Positions 40,392-48,394 of a stretch of 64,000 nucleotides of DNA are shown here, in pieces. Location: positions 1,116,001 to 1,180,000 of the forward strand of contig NZ_JANLNY010000006.1 of assembly GCF_025465995.1 (NCBI RefSeq), written 5' to 3'. The translations under genes were made by a program, and so were the position numbers. The notes under the pieces are model-generated. The model was not told the origin of the DNA, did not search any database, and was given only the letters and a program-made list of their open reading frames with translations. The stretch's first letter is position 1; each line of letters begins with the position of its first letter. Source of the DNA: Pseudomonas sp. 5P_3.1_Bac2 (lineage in GTDB: Bacteria; Pseudomonadota; Gammaproteobacteria; Pseudomonadales; Pseudomonadaceae).

Positions 40392-40492
40392 CCGGCCACC
40401 AGCGCGCCCTGCGCCGCGCTTACTGGAAAGGCGCATTCGGCCTTATCGCCCTGTTCCTGATCGTCACGATCATTGGCCCAACGCTGGCCTAA
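40388..40492 (+). CDS. Tiny membrane protein, 34 residues
   Basis: The ATG at 40388 overlaps the previous stop. The product has a basic start (MTGHQRALRRAYWKG) and one transmembrane helix (AFGLIALFLIVTIIGPTLA). Such single-helix proteins in early operons may act on host membrane functions. Support is translational coupling and a clean hydrophobic helix. Confidence 0.55.
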   Translation: MTGHQRALRRAYWKGAFGLIALFLIVTIIGPTLA

Positions 40493-40544
40493 CCCCTTCC
40501 CTATCAAACTCTACTGCTGCGCATGGCGCGGCAAAGGACTCGCT

Positions 40545-41579
40545 ATGTCTGCTGCAACTGATTTGGTGGTCCTGCCGCCCAAAGAAACGGCCCTGCAGGT
40601 GTTCCAGGCCGTTAACGGTCTTGACCCTTTCTTGGCTCAAATTCGCAAGGAAATTGACGACTTTGTGCCGGACGTTTCGACCCGTAAAGGGCGTGAGGCC
40701 ATTGCCTCGATTGCACACAAAGTCGCTCGCTCCAAGACGGCGCTGGATAACGTCGGCAAAGACTTGGTTGCTGAGCTGAAGGAAATCCCGAAGAAGATCG
40801 ACGCCGAACGCAAGCGCGTGCGGGATCTACTCGATAACTGGAAGGACGAAGTTCGCAAGCCGCTGGATGACTGGCAGGCAGCTGAAGATGCCCGTATTGA
40901 CCGCCATCAGGCGGTAATCGATGGCATTAAAGAGCGCGGCGCCGAAGCCGGGGCCTACGACGCAGAATATCTGCGCGGTTCCATTGCGGCCTTGGAACAA
41001 ACCCCGGTTAACGAAGACCTCGAAGAGTTCGAGGCTGAGGCAGCGCGGGAAAAGGACAAGGCTCTGTCGGCGCTTCGCGATGCCCTGTTGGCCCGCGAGA
41101 AGCAAGATGCTGAAAGAGCCGAACTTGAGCGATTACGCCGCCTGCAGGCTGAACGCGATCAGCAAGAAGAGCGCGACCGCATTGCCCGTGAGGCAGCGGA
41201 AAAAGCCACGCGGGATGCTGAAGCCAGAGCACAGTCTGAGCGTGATGCAGCTGCTCAGCGTGAGCGCGATCTTGAATTGGAGGCTGAGCGCGCCCGCAAC
41301 GCAGAGCTTGAGGCAACCCGCCGAGCCGAGCAGGCCGAGCGCGATGCAACCGCCCGCGCCGAGCAAGCGGCGGCAGACGAGCGCAAGCGTCAAGCAGACC
41401 TTATCGCTGATGAAGAGCTGCAGGCAAAGCGTCGTGAGGCTGATATTGAGCACAGAAAGCGCATCAACAACGCCGCCCTCGCCGCCTTCATCGCCGGCGG
41501 CATGCCTGAAGAGTGCGCCAAGCAGGCAATTACGCTGATCGTCAAGCGGCAAATCCCGAACATCCAGATCACTTACTGA
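40545..41579 (+). CDS. Coiled-coil protein in recombination module
   Basis: 344 residues from the ATG at 40545 with AAAGGA upstream. The N-terminal 110 residues are a folded domain (LDPFLAQIRKEIDDFVPDVS, SKTALDNVGKDLVAELKEIP). Residues about 150-320 are a long charged coiled coil rich in Glu/Arg/Ala (AREKQDAERAELERLRRL, then ARAQSERDAAAQRERDLEL). The C-terminus is a short fold with MPEECAKQAITLIVK. It precedes ERF and YqaJ genes, where phages often have a DUF1351-like or RecT-associated protein. Function not proved. Confidence 0.7.
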   Translation: MSAATDLVVLPPKETALQVFQAVNGLDPFLAQIRKEIDDFVPDVSTRKGREAIASIAHKVARSKTALDNVGKDLVAELKEIPKKIDAERKRVRDLLDNWKDEVRKPLDDWQAAEDARIDRHQAVIDGIKERGAEAGAYDAEYLRGSIAALEQTPVNEDLEEFEAEAAREKDKALSALRDALLAREKQDAERAELERLRRLQAERDQQEERDRIAREAAEKATRDAEARAQSERDAAAQRERDLELEAERARNAELEATRRAEQAERDATARAEQAAADERKRQADLIADEELQAKRREADIEHRKRINNAALAAFIAGGMPEECAKQAITLIVKRQIPNIQITY

Positions 41580-41586
41580 GGTCGCC

Positions 41587-42336
41587 ATGGCTAACGCAAT
41601 AGTTCAGCGGCAAGAGCCCGCACCGGTTGCAGTAATTGGGGAGTCGGCAACGATTCTCCAGATCATCCAGCAAGTTGCCGTCAACCCAAACGCAGACATC
41701 GACAAGATGGAGCGCTTAATGGCCATGCATGAGCGCCTGCAGGCCAATCAGGCCAAGCAGCAGTTTGACGATGCCATGTCCCGTATGCAGGAAGAACTTC
41801 CTGTGATCGGCGAGCGCGGCGGCATCAAAGACAAAAGCGGCCGCGTTCAAAGCACATACGCTCTATGGGAGGACATCAATGAAATGATCAAGCCTGTGCT
41901 GGCAAAGCACGGATTTGCCCTCTCCTTCCGTACTCCGCGCAATGATAAAGGCATCGAGGTTGAAGGCGTCCTAAGCCACAGCGCGGGCCACCGCGAAACC
42001 ACCTCACTGGTGCTACCAGCGGACACGACAGGCAGCAAGAACGGCGTTCAGGCCGTTGCGTCCAGCGTTAGCTACGGCAAGCGTTACACGGCGGGCGCGC
42101 TGCTTAACTTTACGACCACTGGCGAGGATGACGATGGCAATGGCGCCGTTGTAACCCCTCGCGTTACGTCGGTGCAAGCCGCTCAGCTCGCCGAACTGCT
42201 CGACAAGTGCAGCGAGAAGGCCAAGACCGCTTTTGCCGGTATTCACGGCACCCCGGCCAGCGTTGAAAAAGCAGCCTTTGATCAGGTCCTGGGCATGCTT
42301 TCCAAGTCCGCCAAGCAGAACGCGCAGGAGCATTAA
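41587..42336 (+). CDS. erf: ERF-family single-strand annealing protein
   Basis: 249 residues. The ERF core (QFDDAMSRMQEELPVIGERG, ALWEDINEMIKPVLAKHGFA, LSFRTPRNDKGIEVEGVLS) is clear, ending in the SVSYGKRYTAGALLNF motif. ERF proteins anneal complementary single strands in phage recombination. It is followed by a YqaJ-type exonuclease and SSB, forming a complete recombination set. GAGG lies six bases before the ATG. Confidence 0.9.
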   Translation: MANAIVQRQEPAPVAVIGESATILQIIQQVAVNPNADIDKMERLMAMHERLQANQAKQQFDDAMSRMQEELPVIGERGGIKDKSGRVQSTYALWEDINEMIKPVLAKHGFALSFRTPRNDKGIEVEGVLSHSAGHRETTSLVLPADTTGSKNGVQAVASSVSYGKRYTAGALLNFTTTGEDDDGNGAVVTPRVTSVQAAQLAELLDKCSEKAKTAFAGIHGTPASVEKAAFDQVLGMLSKSAKQNAQEH

Positions 42337-42337
42337 T

Positions 42338-42955
42338 ATGCAGATCATTACCGACATCGAGCAAGGCTCTCCCGAGTGGCTGGCCATGCGGCTAGGCATT
42401 GTCACTTGCTCAGAGCTGGACGCTCTGCTGGTGGCTGGCAAGGGTGAAGCTGGCTTTGGGGTCGCAGCCTTCACCTACATGGATCAGCTGATCGGTGAGC
42501 GCATCACTGGCGAGGCGGCCGAGCTTCCATTCCAAACCAAGGCCACGATCCGAGGTCATGAGCTTGAGGCTGTGGCGCGCGGACTCTACGAGGCGCGCGA
42601 AGAGGTAGTCACCCAGGCCGCAGGAATTATCCTCAACCACGGGATCGGCTATTCGCCAGACGCCCTGGTCGGCGCGGACGGCTTGACCGAAATCAAAACC
42701 AAGCTGCCAAAGTTTCAGGTTGGCGTGATTCTGGCGGGCGAGGTGCCGAAAGAACACGTCGCGCAGTGCCAGGGCGGCCTTTGGGTTTCGGAGCGAGAGT
42801 GGATCGACTTCATCAGCTACTGGCCCGGCATGCCGATGTTCGTCAAACGCACCTACCGGGACGAGGTTCTGATTCGCAAGATCGCTGAGCGAGTCAAAAC
42901 CTTCCATGAATTGCTTGAAGAGCGCATGCATCGCGTTCTAGGCATTGCAGCTTAA
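42338..42955 (+). CDS. YqaJ-family phage recombination exonuclease
   Basis: 205 residues from the ATG at 42338, one base after the erf stop. It begins with the family signature QGSPEWLAMRLGIVTCSEL. PD-(D/E)xK nuclease acidic residues lie in YSPDALVGADGLTEIKTK, and a later QCQGGLWVS segment completes the fold. It degrades one strand to give single-stranded DNA for ERF. Length is typical. Confidence 0.9.
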   Translation: MQIITDIEQGSPEWLAMRLGIVTCSELDALLVAGKGEAGFGVAAFTYMDQLIGERITGEAAELPFQTKATIRGHELEAVARGLYEAREEVVTQAAGIILNHGIGYSPDALVGADGLTEIKTKLPKFQVGVILAGEVPKEHVAQCQGGLWVSEREWIDFISYWPGMPMFVKRTYRDEVLIRKIAERVKTFHELLEERMHRVLGIAA

Positions 42956-42975
42956 TCACGATAACAGGAGGCCGC

Positions 42976-43401
42976 ATGGCCCAGATGTTCGGTGTCGCCC
43001 GGATCGGCCGGGACGCAGAAGTTCGCTATACGGCTAGCGGTGATGCGGTTGTCTCGCTTTCGCTGGCCTTTGAGTACGGTAAGAAGACCGACGGCAAGAA
43101 GCCGGTTCAGTGGGTTGACGCAGCCCTCTGGGGCAAGCGCGGCGAGGCCATGGCTCCGCATCTTCTGAAGGGCCAGAAAGTGGGCGTCACCCTGGATGAT
43201 GTTCATATCGAAACCTTCACCAAGGCAGACCATTCGCAAGGGCACAAGCTGGTTGGTCGAGTTAGCAATATCGAATTTGCCGGCGGCCCTCCCCAGCAGC
43301 AACCACAGCAGGCTCGACAACCAGCACCACGCCCTGCAGCGCAACCGGCAGCCCGGCAGGCGCCGGACTACGACAGTTTCGACGACGATATTCCGTTCTA
43401 G
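42976..43401 (+). CDS. ssb: Single-stranded DNA-binding protein
   Basis: 141 residues. OB-fold start MFGVARIGRDAEVRYTASGD, then VVSLSLAFEYG and VQWVDAALWGKRGEAMAPHL. A Gln/Pro/Ala-rich linker and the acidic tip DDDIPF, the peptide that recruits partner proteins, complete it. GGAGG lies upstream. It belongs to the ERF-exonuclease recombination set. Confidence 0.95.
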   Translation: MAQMFGVARIGRDAEVRYTASGDAVVSLSLAFEYGKKTDGKKPVQWVDAALWGKRGEAMAPHLLKGQKVGVTLDDVHIETFTKADHSQGHKLVGRVSNIEFAGGPPQQQPQQARQPAPRPAAQPAARQAPDYDSFDDDIPF

Positions 43402-43494
43402 ATCAACAACATCACCACTGCGCCTGAGATTGAGCAAGCGGCGGCGCGGGCCGGGCTGATTATGCCGTGGCCCAAGGGCGAGACGGGGCCATGA
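43402..43494 (+). other. In-frame open stretch directly after the ssb stop
   Basis: Thirty codons after the TAG of ssb remain open in the same frame, ending in TGA at 43492-43494, and read INNITTAPEIEQAAARAGLI then MPWPKGE. They look protein-like but have no start. They could be the tail of a deleted gene. Since ssb already ends with the canonical DDIPF, stop read-through is not needed. Confidence 0.3.
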
Positions 43495-43609
43495 GGCGCC
43501 CATTGATCCCCGCCCTACGCTCCAATTAACTCCGCACTCCCCGGCATTGCGCCAGGGTTGACCACTATCTAACAACCTCCCGGCAGCCAGCCGGCAAGGG
43601 AGAGCTCAT

Positions 43610-43843
43610 ATGGCTAAAGTCATATCTCAGGTAACTATAAGCCTACCGCGACTTATGGAAGTTGGCGAATACCGCAAGCTGCGTTATGCCGGCGACAAGC
43701 CTAGCCTGCAACAGCTAAAGCGCTGGATCGAGGAAGGCGAAATGATTGGCGAAGTAAAAGGTGGTATGTACTTCGTTGATATCAACTCCGAGCTGACCGG
43801 GTCTAATGACCCGCTTCTGCGCAAGATGATGGCGGTAAGCTGA
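43610..43843 (+). CDS. Excisionase-like protein
   Basis: 77 residues, ending one base before the integrase ATG. Sequence ISLPRLMEVGEYRKLRYAGD, then PSLQQLKRWIEEGEMIGEVK, has the winged-helix pattern of small phage excisionases (helix, helix, wing with GGMYFVD). Its position before the integrase is that of xis. Excisionase would bind the attachment arms and direct excision. Sequence similarity to named Xis proteins is not clear to me. Confidence 0.7.
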   Translation: MAKVISQVTISLPRLMEVGEYRKLRYAGDKPSLQQLKRWIEEGEMIGEVKGGMYFVDINSELTGSNDPLLRKMMAVS

Positions 43844-43844
43844 C

Positions 43845-44987
43845 ATGAGCCCTCCACGCCCCCGCACCAGCCGCAATCGTAATCTACCGGAAAACCTGTA
43901 CCCAAACGGGAAGTACTGGCAGTACCGCAATCCGATTACCGGCAAGAAGGTCAGCATTAACAAACCGCTGAACGAGGCTATTAAGCTGGCACGGCAGGCC
44001 AATGCCAGGCTCGCACCACTGCTGGTCGATGATTGTGAGCTGCTGCAGCTACTTACCGGCGAGCAGGCGCCTAAGATCAATCTACTGCTTGAGCGCTTTG
44101 CAGAAGAATATCTGCCAGGCCGCAAGCTAGCTGAATCAACACTGAAGGAGACCCGGATCAAGCTGGAGCGATACCGCGCTGACTTGGGCGGGAGGATGAT
44201 TGGCCAGATGGATGTTTTGGCCATGGCTGAGTACCTCGACCAGTTCACAAACAACGCGTACACGAAGCACCGCGCGCTCTGGGTGCAGATTTATGCGTTC
44301 GCCGTCGCCAAGGGGATGGCTGAGCGCAACTGCGCAGCACTTACTCTGCTGAAGAAAGAACAAGAGAAAGTGCGCCAACGTCACACACTGGAAGGCGTGC
44401 AGAGGATTCTGGACGCCTGTACCACCCCGGCCTGGCTCAAGCGCTCCATTCGTCTAGCTCTGCTGAGCCTGCAGCGGCGTGAGGATCTTGTGAACTGGGA
44501 GCGCGCGGCTGTCGATATGAAGCGGAATGTGATCCGGGTAAGCCCGGGCAAGACGGAGAGCTACGACACCCCTATTCATCTTGAGATTGAAATGGGGGCA
44601 GACCTGCGCGGCGTGGTGCAGGAGTGCCTGTCGGAGCCAATAGCCAGCCCTTTCCTGCTTTGCTATCGACCCAAGGCGCGCAAGCGTGAGCAGATCGAAG
44701 CCAAGCTGCACTGGTCAGCAATCACTGATGACTACCTGACCAAAGAGTTTCGCAAGGCAAGGGATCTATCAGGGGCATACGACCACATCGAGAACCCCAA
44801 AGCGCGTCCTACCATTCATGAGCTGCGAGCACTCGGTGCGTGGCTGTATGAACAGCAGGGGTTTCCGACTGAGTACGTCCAGGTTTTGATGGGACACGCT
44901 ACGCCAGAAATGACAGCTTACTACCAGGACGGTCACGAACAGAAAGGGGTTATCTATCAGCATGTGAAAGCGGGTTTAAAGCTTTGA
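43845..44987 (+). CDS. int: Tyrosine recombinase integrase
   Basis: 380 residues. N-terminal arm-binding domain (YPNGKYWQYRNPITGKKVSI, an AP2-like fold), core-binding domain (about 75-170), and catalytic domain with the expected residues: arginine at about 211-212 (SLQRREDLV), lysine 236, H325-x-x-R328 (IHELRAL), H351 (MGHAT) and tyrosine 359/360 (AYYQDGH). It catalyses site-specific integration next to tRNA-Val. Starts one base after the excisionase-like gene. Confidence 0.95.
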   Translation: MSPPRPRTSRNRNLPENLYPNGKYWQYRNPITGKKVSINKPLNEAIKLARQANARLAPLLVDDCELLQLLTGEQAPKINLLLERFAEEYLPGRKLAESTLKETRIKLERYRADLGGRMIGQMDVLAMAEYLDQFTNNAYTKHRALWVQIYAFAVAKGMAERNCAALTLLKKEQEKVRQRHTLEGVQRILDACTTPAWLKRSIRLALLSLQRREDLVNWERAAVDMKRNVIRVSPGKTESYDTPIHLEIEMGADLRGVVQECLSEPIASPFLLCYRPKARKREQIEAKLHWSAITDDYLTKEFRKARDLSGAYDHIENPKARPTIHELRALGAWLYEQQGFPTEYVQVLMGHATPEMTAYYQDGHEQKGVIYQHVKAGLKL

Positions 44988-45000
44988 TTGGGTTTTCGTT

Positions 45001-45030
45001 TTCCCAAAATATTCCCAAAGTTTTCCCAAA
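45001..45030. repeat. Three direct repeats at 11-bp spacing, candidate integrase arm sites
   Basis: TTCCCAAA begins at 45001, 45012 and 45023, exactly 11 bp apart, so the copies face the same side of the helix. They lie between the integrase stop and the tRNA 3' end, where arm-type binding sites of tyrosine recombinases are found. Confidence 0.6.
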
Positions 45031-45060
45031 ACAAAAAAGGCGACCCTCTCGGATCGCCTT
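45031..45060 (-). terminator. Terminator of tRNA-Val
   Basis: Hairpin AAGGCGA/TCGCCTT is followed on the - strand by TTTTTTGTTTT. It is 29 bases past the 3' end of the tRNA on its strand. It can also end rightward integrase transcripts, with weaker T-run. Confidence 0.75.
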
Positions 45061-45088
45061 CTAGACCGCCAGCAGAGCGGATTTTGTT

Positions 45089-45165
45089 TGGTAGGCACGA
45101 TTGGACTCGAACCAACGACCCCCACCATGTCAAGGTGGTGCTCTAACCAACTGAGCTACGTGCCT
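45089..45165 (-). tRNA. tRNA-Val (GAC anticodon)
   Basis: 77 bases on the - strand. Acceptor AGGCACG pairs with CGTGCCT, and a genomic ACCA end is present. The D-arm has TAGCTCAGTTGG; the anticodon stem-loop CCACC-TTGACAT-GGTGG gives anticodon GAC; the T-loop is TTCGAGT. The 3' end faces the integrase, the normal orientation for a tRNA used as an attachment site. The tRNA stays intact after integration. Confidence 0.95.
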
Positions 45166-45350
45166 GCTGTGGGTGCGCATTCTATAGATCCGCCAAACAG
45201 AGTCAACACTTTTTTTCGCTAACTAACTGAATAAGTTCTATTTTTACGATTTTGCGGGATTTCCGACATTTGCCAACGGCACTAGCCGGGCATTTTTATC
45301 TAAGGTAGCATCGAGAAATTCGTAAAAAATAAAGAACAGGGGTTTGAAAA

Positions 45351-46634
45351 ATGGCACACAGCGATTATCCGCAATCTTTCTACGCAGCATCAGCTAATCC
45401 GGCACCGGCGCGGCCTGAGTTGCAAGGTGAGATTGAAACCGATGTGTGTGTGGTCGGTGCCGGTTATACCGGACTGTCGACAGCCATTGCCCTGCTCGAG
45501 AACGGCTTTAAGGTGGTAATCGTCGAGGCGGCGAAGGTTGGCTTTGGTGCATCGGGGCGTAACGGCGGGCAAATCGTTAACAGCTATAGCCGCGACATTG
45601 ATGTCATCGAGCGCAGCGTCGGCGCCCAGCAAGCCAAACTGCTCGGCGATATGGCCTTTGAAGGTGGCCGCATCATTCGTGAGCGCGTGGCCAAGTACAA
45701 CATTCAATGCGACCTTAAAGACGGTGGCGTGTTTGCCGCCAACACGCCTAAGCACATGAAGCATCTTGAGTCGCAGAAGAAGCTGTGGGAGCGCTACGGT
45801 CATACCCAGCTTGAACTGCTGGACAGCAAAGGCATCCGCAATGTGGTGGGCACCGACAACTATGTCGGCGGCATGCTCGACATGAGCGGCGGCCATATCC
45901 ATCCACTCAATCTGGCCTTGGGTGAAGCCGATGCAGTGGAGTCCCTGGGCGGCACCATCTATGAGCAAACCCCGGCTACGCGTATTGATCGTGGCGCCAA
46001 CCCGGTGGTGCAAACGCCTAAAGGGCGAGTTAAAGCTAAGTTCGTGGTGGTTGCTGGTAACGCCTACCTGGGCAACTTGATCCCAGAGTTGGCGGCTAAG
46101 TCGATGCCGTGCGGCACTCAGGTAATCACCACTGAGCCGCTGTCGGATGAAGTGGCAAAGAGCTTGCTGCCGCAGGATTACTGCGTGGAAGACTGTAACT
46201 ACCTGCTCGACTATTACCGCCTCTCGGCGGACAAGCGCCTGATCTTCGGCGGCGGCGTGGTGTATGGCGCCCGCGATCCGGCCAACATCGAGGCGATCAT
46301 CCGGCCGAAGATGCTCAAGGCCTTCCCGCAATTGAAGAACGTCAAGATTGATTACGCCTGGACCGGTAACTTCCTGCTGACCCTGTCGCGCTTGCCGCAA
46401 GTCGGCCGCCTCGGCGACAACGTCTACTACTCGCAAGGTTGCAGCGGCCACGGCGTGACCTACACCCACTTGGCCGGCAAGGTGCTGGCTGAGGCGCTAC
46501 GCGGCCAGGCTGAGCGTTTTGATGCCTTCGCCACGCTACCGCACTACCCCTTCCCTGGCGGCCAGTTGCTGCGCGTGCCCTTCACGGCCTTGGGCGCTTG
46601 GTACTACTCGCTGCGTGACAAGCTGGGGATCTGA
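45351..46634 (+). CDS. puuB: FAD-dependent amine oxidoreductase, gamma-glutamylputrescine oxidase-like
   Basis: 427 residues. N-terminal FAD-binding Rossmann motif VCVVGAGYTGLSTAIALLE, the adjacent EAAKVGFGASGRNGGQI motif of DAO/PuuB-type flavoproteins, and a C-terminal SGHGVTYTHLAGKVLAEAL motif. The usual PuuB substrate is gamma-glutamylputrescine, in putrescine degradation. No other puu genes are adjacent, so the exact amine is uncertain. A clean terminator follows (46658-46682). Confidence 0.8.
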   Translation: MAHSDYPQSFYAASANPAPARPELQGEIETDVCVVGAGYTGLSTAIALLENGFKVVIVEAAKVGFGASGRNGGQIVNSYSRDIDVIERSVGAQQAKLLGDMAFEGGRIIRERVAKYNIQCDLKDGGVFAANTPKHMKHLESQKKLWERYGHTQLELLDSKGIRNVVGTDNYVGGMLDMSGGHIHPLNLALGEADAVESLGGTIYEQTPATRIDRGANPVVQTPKGRVKAKFVVVAGNAYLGNLIPELAAKSMPCGTQVITTEPLSDEVAKSLLPQDYCVEDCNYLLDYYRLSADKRLIFGGGVVYGARDPANIEAIIRPKMLKAFPQLKNVKIDYAWTGNFLLTLSRLPQVGRLGDNVYYSQGCSGHGVTYTHLAGKVLAEALRGQAERFDAFATLPHYPFPGGQLLRVPFTALGAWYYSLRDKLGI

Positions 46635-46657
46635 TCCCGCTTAACAGGCAAAGCCAA

Positions 46658-46682
46658 ACGGCACCCTCGGGTGCCGTTTTTT
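46658..46682 (+). terminator. Intrinsic terminator after the PuuB-like gene
   Basis: Perfect 8-bp stem ACGGCACC/GGTGCCGT with loop CTCG followed by TTTTT on the + strand. Confidence 0.9.
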
Positions 46683-46700
46683 ATGCGGGCGCAATCAGCC

Positions 46701-47402
46701 TCAGAGCTGGGCATCCGGCCAGACTTTATGGGCTGTGCGTAAGGCACGCTGGGCGGCATCGGTGCGGCCTTGGGCTTGTAGATCGCGGGCGCCTTGCAGC
46801 CACAGGGCCTGATCGGGCTGCGCAGGCAAGGTGTTGGCTGGCAACACCAGCACAGCCCAACGCCCGGCCTCGGCCCAGGCCTTATCGAAGTCCTTAAACG
46901 GCAGATGCATACGGCGGTTATTGCCGGCGCGCAGCAGCATGATTTGCTGACGCTGATCGAAACCCACTAGGTTGGCGTATTCGGTGTCACCACCGGCAAA
47001 GCCCTCATCGAGTTTCAGCAGCACCGGCTGGCCAGCGGCCACTTGCGTCAGCAGTGCTTCGAGGTTGGCTGGCAGTGAGTAGACCAGCATGTCGTAGGAG
47101 CGCGCCGCTGCGCTTAGGGCACTGGGGCTGTTGGCACCAGCGGCAGATTTAGGCAGTTGCTCTATACGGGTACTGACCAAGCCAGGACTGACGATCACTT
47201 CGTGGTGGTTAAGCTGCGCGGCCAGCGCCGAGGCGCCCCCCACTTCGTCACTCAAGCGAAAGAATGGCACATCAGCCAGCTCCACCCGCTCGGGCAAGCC
47301 ACTGCGGTTGAGCAGCATGGGCGCATCGGAGGAACAGGCACTGCTGAGCAGGCAGACAAATACCAGTGGCAGCCAGCCACCAGCGCAAATCAATTGCAAC
47401 AT
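46701..47402 (-). CDS. Lipoprotein with degenerate C39-like (PA2778-type) peptidase fold
   Basis: 233 residues. Signal sequence ends in a lipobox (LLSSAC, cysteine at about 23). The arrangement that follows matches PA2778-family C39-like cysteine peptidases: VPFF start, a helix (ALAAQLNHHEV), a late YANLVGFD strand and the FDKAWAEAGRWAVLVLP block, then a TPR-like tail (LQGARDLQAQGRTDAAQRAL). But the helix that should carry the catalytic cysteine reads DEVGGASALAAQ, and the histidine before YANLVG is glutamate. So it is probably catalytically dead. Convergent with the PuuB-like gene. Confidence 0.65.
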   Translation of the reverse strand: MLQLICAGGWLPLVFVCLLSSACSSDAPMLLNRSGLPERVELADVPFFRLSDEVGGASALAAQLNHHEVIVSPGLVSTRIEQLPKSAAGANSPSALSAAARSYDMLVYSLPANLEALLTQVAAGQPVLLKLDEGFAGGDTEYANLVGFDQRQQIMLLRAGNNRRMHLPFKDFDKAWAEAGRWAVLVLPANTLPAQPDQALWLQGARDLQAQGRTDAAQRALRTAHKVWPDAQL

Positions 47403-47634
47403 GGATCACCCGCAGATTAGTTGGTGCGCAGAGCATAACCATGTCGGGCAGCAAGCCCAAGCAGCAAGCAGCAAGCAGCAGATCCCCTAATGCAGCTTAC
47501 AGCTCGTCTAAACAAGCCCACGGCGCGCCCATGGAGCATGAGACCAGTAAATATGGAATAAATATATAAATATCAATTCCTTCCAGATATATGCCTTGGG
47601 ACTTATAACAGCAGCCAGTTCTGCAAAACGCACA

Positions 47635-47675
47635 TGTTGCTCCAGCAACAGCCAAAAACTGTTGCTGGAGCAACA
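47635..47675. promoter_or_regulatory. Two TGTTG-N6-CAACA enhancer sites
   Basis: TGTTG-CTCCAG-CAACA (47635-47650) and TGTTG-CTGGAG-CAACA (47660-47675), centres 25 bp apart and mirror images of each other. The second is centred 91 bp before the -24 element. The same 16-bp pattern recurs at four other promoter regions of this cluster. Confidence 0.75.
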
Positions 47676-47756
47676 GCTGAGCAACAAATGCACTGATGAG
47701 CAACAGCCAGCCATTCACTATTAAATATAACTAGCTGATTTTTAAAGGCTAATTAT

Positions 47757-47771
47757 TGGCACAAAGATTGT
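47757..47771 (+). promoter_or_regulatory. Sigma-54-type promoter of the sfnEC-R operon
   Basis: TGGCACAAAGATTGT: GG at -24 and TTGT at -12 (GT in place of the usual GC) with correct spacing. It lies 41 bases before the FMN reductase ATG and is preceded by two enhancer palindromes. Confidence 0.7.
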
Positions 47772-47811
47772 TATGGACTGTTCAGTCCCTAACCATCACA
47801 GGAACATCTTC

Positions 47812-48372
47812 ATGAGCAAGGCACTAAAAGTTGTAGCGTTCAGCGCGGGCACTGCGCGTCCCTCCAAGACTCTGGCGCTTACTGAGGCGCTGCTGGGCCA
47901 ACTCGGTGAGCAGCTGAATATCAGCAGCGAGGTGATCGAGTTGAGTGAAATCGGCCGCGCCCTCGGTGCCTCTCTTTATCGCGCCGAAGCGCCGAGCGAA
48001 GTCGAAGCCGCATTAGCGGCGGTGGAAGCGGCGGATCTGCTGATCGTCGCCACCCCGGTGTATCGCGGCAGCTATACCGGGCACTTCAAGCACTTCTTTG
48101 ATTTGATCGAGCTAAACGCCCTGGTCGATAAGCCGGTGCTGCTCGCGGCCACCGGCGGTAGTGATCGCCATGCGTTGATTCTCGATCACCAACTGCGCCC
48201 GCTGTTTAGCTTCCTGCAAGCGCTGACGCTACCCATCGGCGTATACGCCTCAGCGGCGGATTTCGACGGTTATCAGATCACCAGTGACGCCCTCAACAAC
48301 CGCATCGACCTGGCCGTAGAACGTGCGGCGGGCTGGTTTGGCGCAGCCTACAGCAAGCGTAAAACGGCCTAA
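47812..48372 (+). CDS. sfnE: NAD(P)H-dependent FMN reductase (SfnE/MsuE type)
   Basis: 186 residues from the ATG at 47812 (AGGAA upstream); the longer frame reaches into the promoter. Flavodoxin-like fold: VVAFSAGTARPSKTLALTEA phosphate-binding start, TPVYRGSYTGHFKHFFD central motif, and AATGGSDRHALILDHQLRPL. It supplies FMNH2 to flavin monooxygenases. It is the first gene of the operon with sfnC-like, sfnR and an msuD-like gene, as in Pseudomonas sfnECR. Confidence 0.85.
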   Translation: MSKALKVVAFSAGTARPSKTLALTEALLGQLGEQLNISSEVIELSEIGRALGASLYRAEAPSEVEAALAAVEAADLLIVATPVYRGSYTGHFKHFFDLIELNALVDKPVLLAATGGSDRHALILDHQLRPLFSFLQALTLPIGVYASAADFDGYQITSDALNNRIDLAVERAAGWFGAAYSKRKTA

Positions 48373-48394
48373 AGCCCACAGCCAGGAATTCACC

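Larger units (their letters stand above)
1..45088. mobile_element. Prophage, podovirus-like virion module with lambda-like early control (left end outside window)
   Basis: Nearly all genes up to 43.8 kb are recognisable phage functions in the usual modular order: integrase, excisionase-like, recombination, repressor/Cro, replication, NinG/NinI, Q, holin, terminase, portal, capsid, tail spike and internal virion proteins. The right end is placed at the 3' end of tRNA-Val because the integrase gene ends about 100 bp from it. No second copy of the tRNA 3' end occurs near base 1, so the left attachment site is outside the window or lost. Absence of tape-measure, tube and sheath genes suggests a short tail. 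The boundaries are inferred. Confidence 0.9.
47403..47811. other. Intergenic region upstream of the sfn operon
   Basis: About 400 bases without a gene. A short AGCAGCA tandem stretch (about 47456-47480) is followed by an AT-rich part, two enhancer palindromes (47635-47675) and a sigma-54 promoter (47757-47771). The left part also contains the divergent promoter of the lipoprotein gene, which I cannot place exactly. Confidence 0.6.

Noticed and set aside
45390..46469. 359-residue open frame antisense to the PuuB-like gene
   Set aside because: It mirrors the codon bias of the real flavoprotein gene, has no family motif, and the sense frame has clear FAD motifs.
47456..47480. AGCAGCA tandem stretch as a CRISPR or satellite array
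   Set aside because: Too short, with no spacers or cas genes; simple-sequence repeat only.
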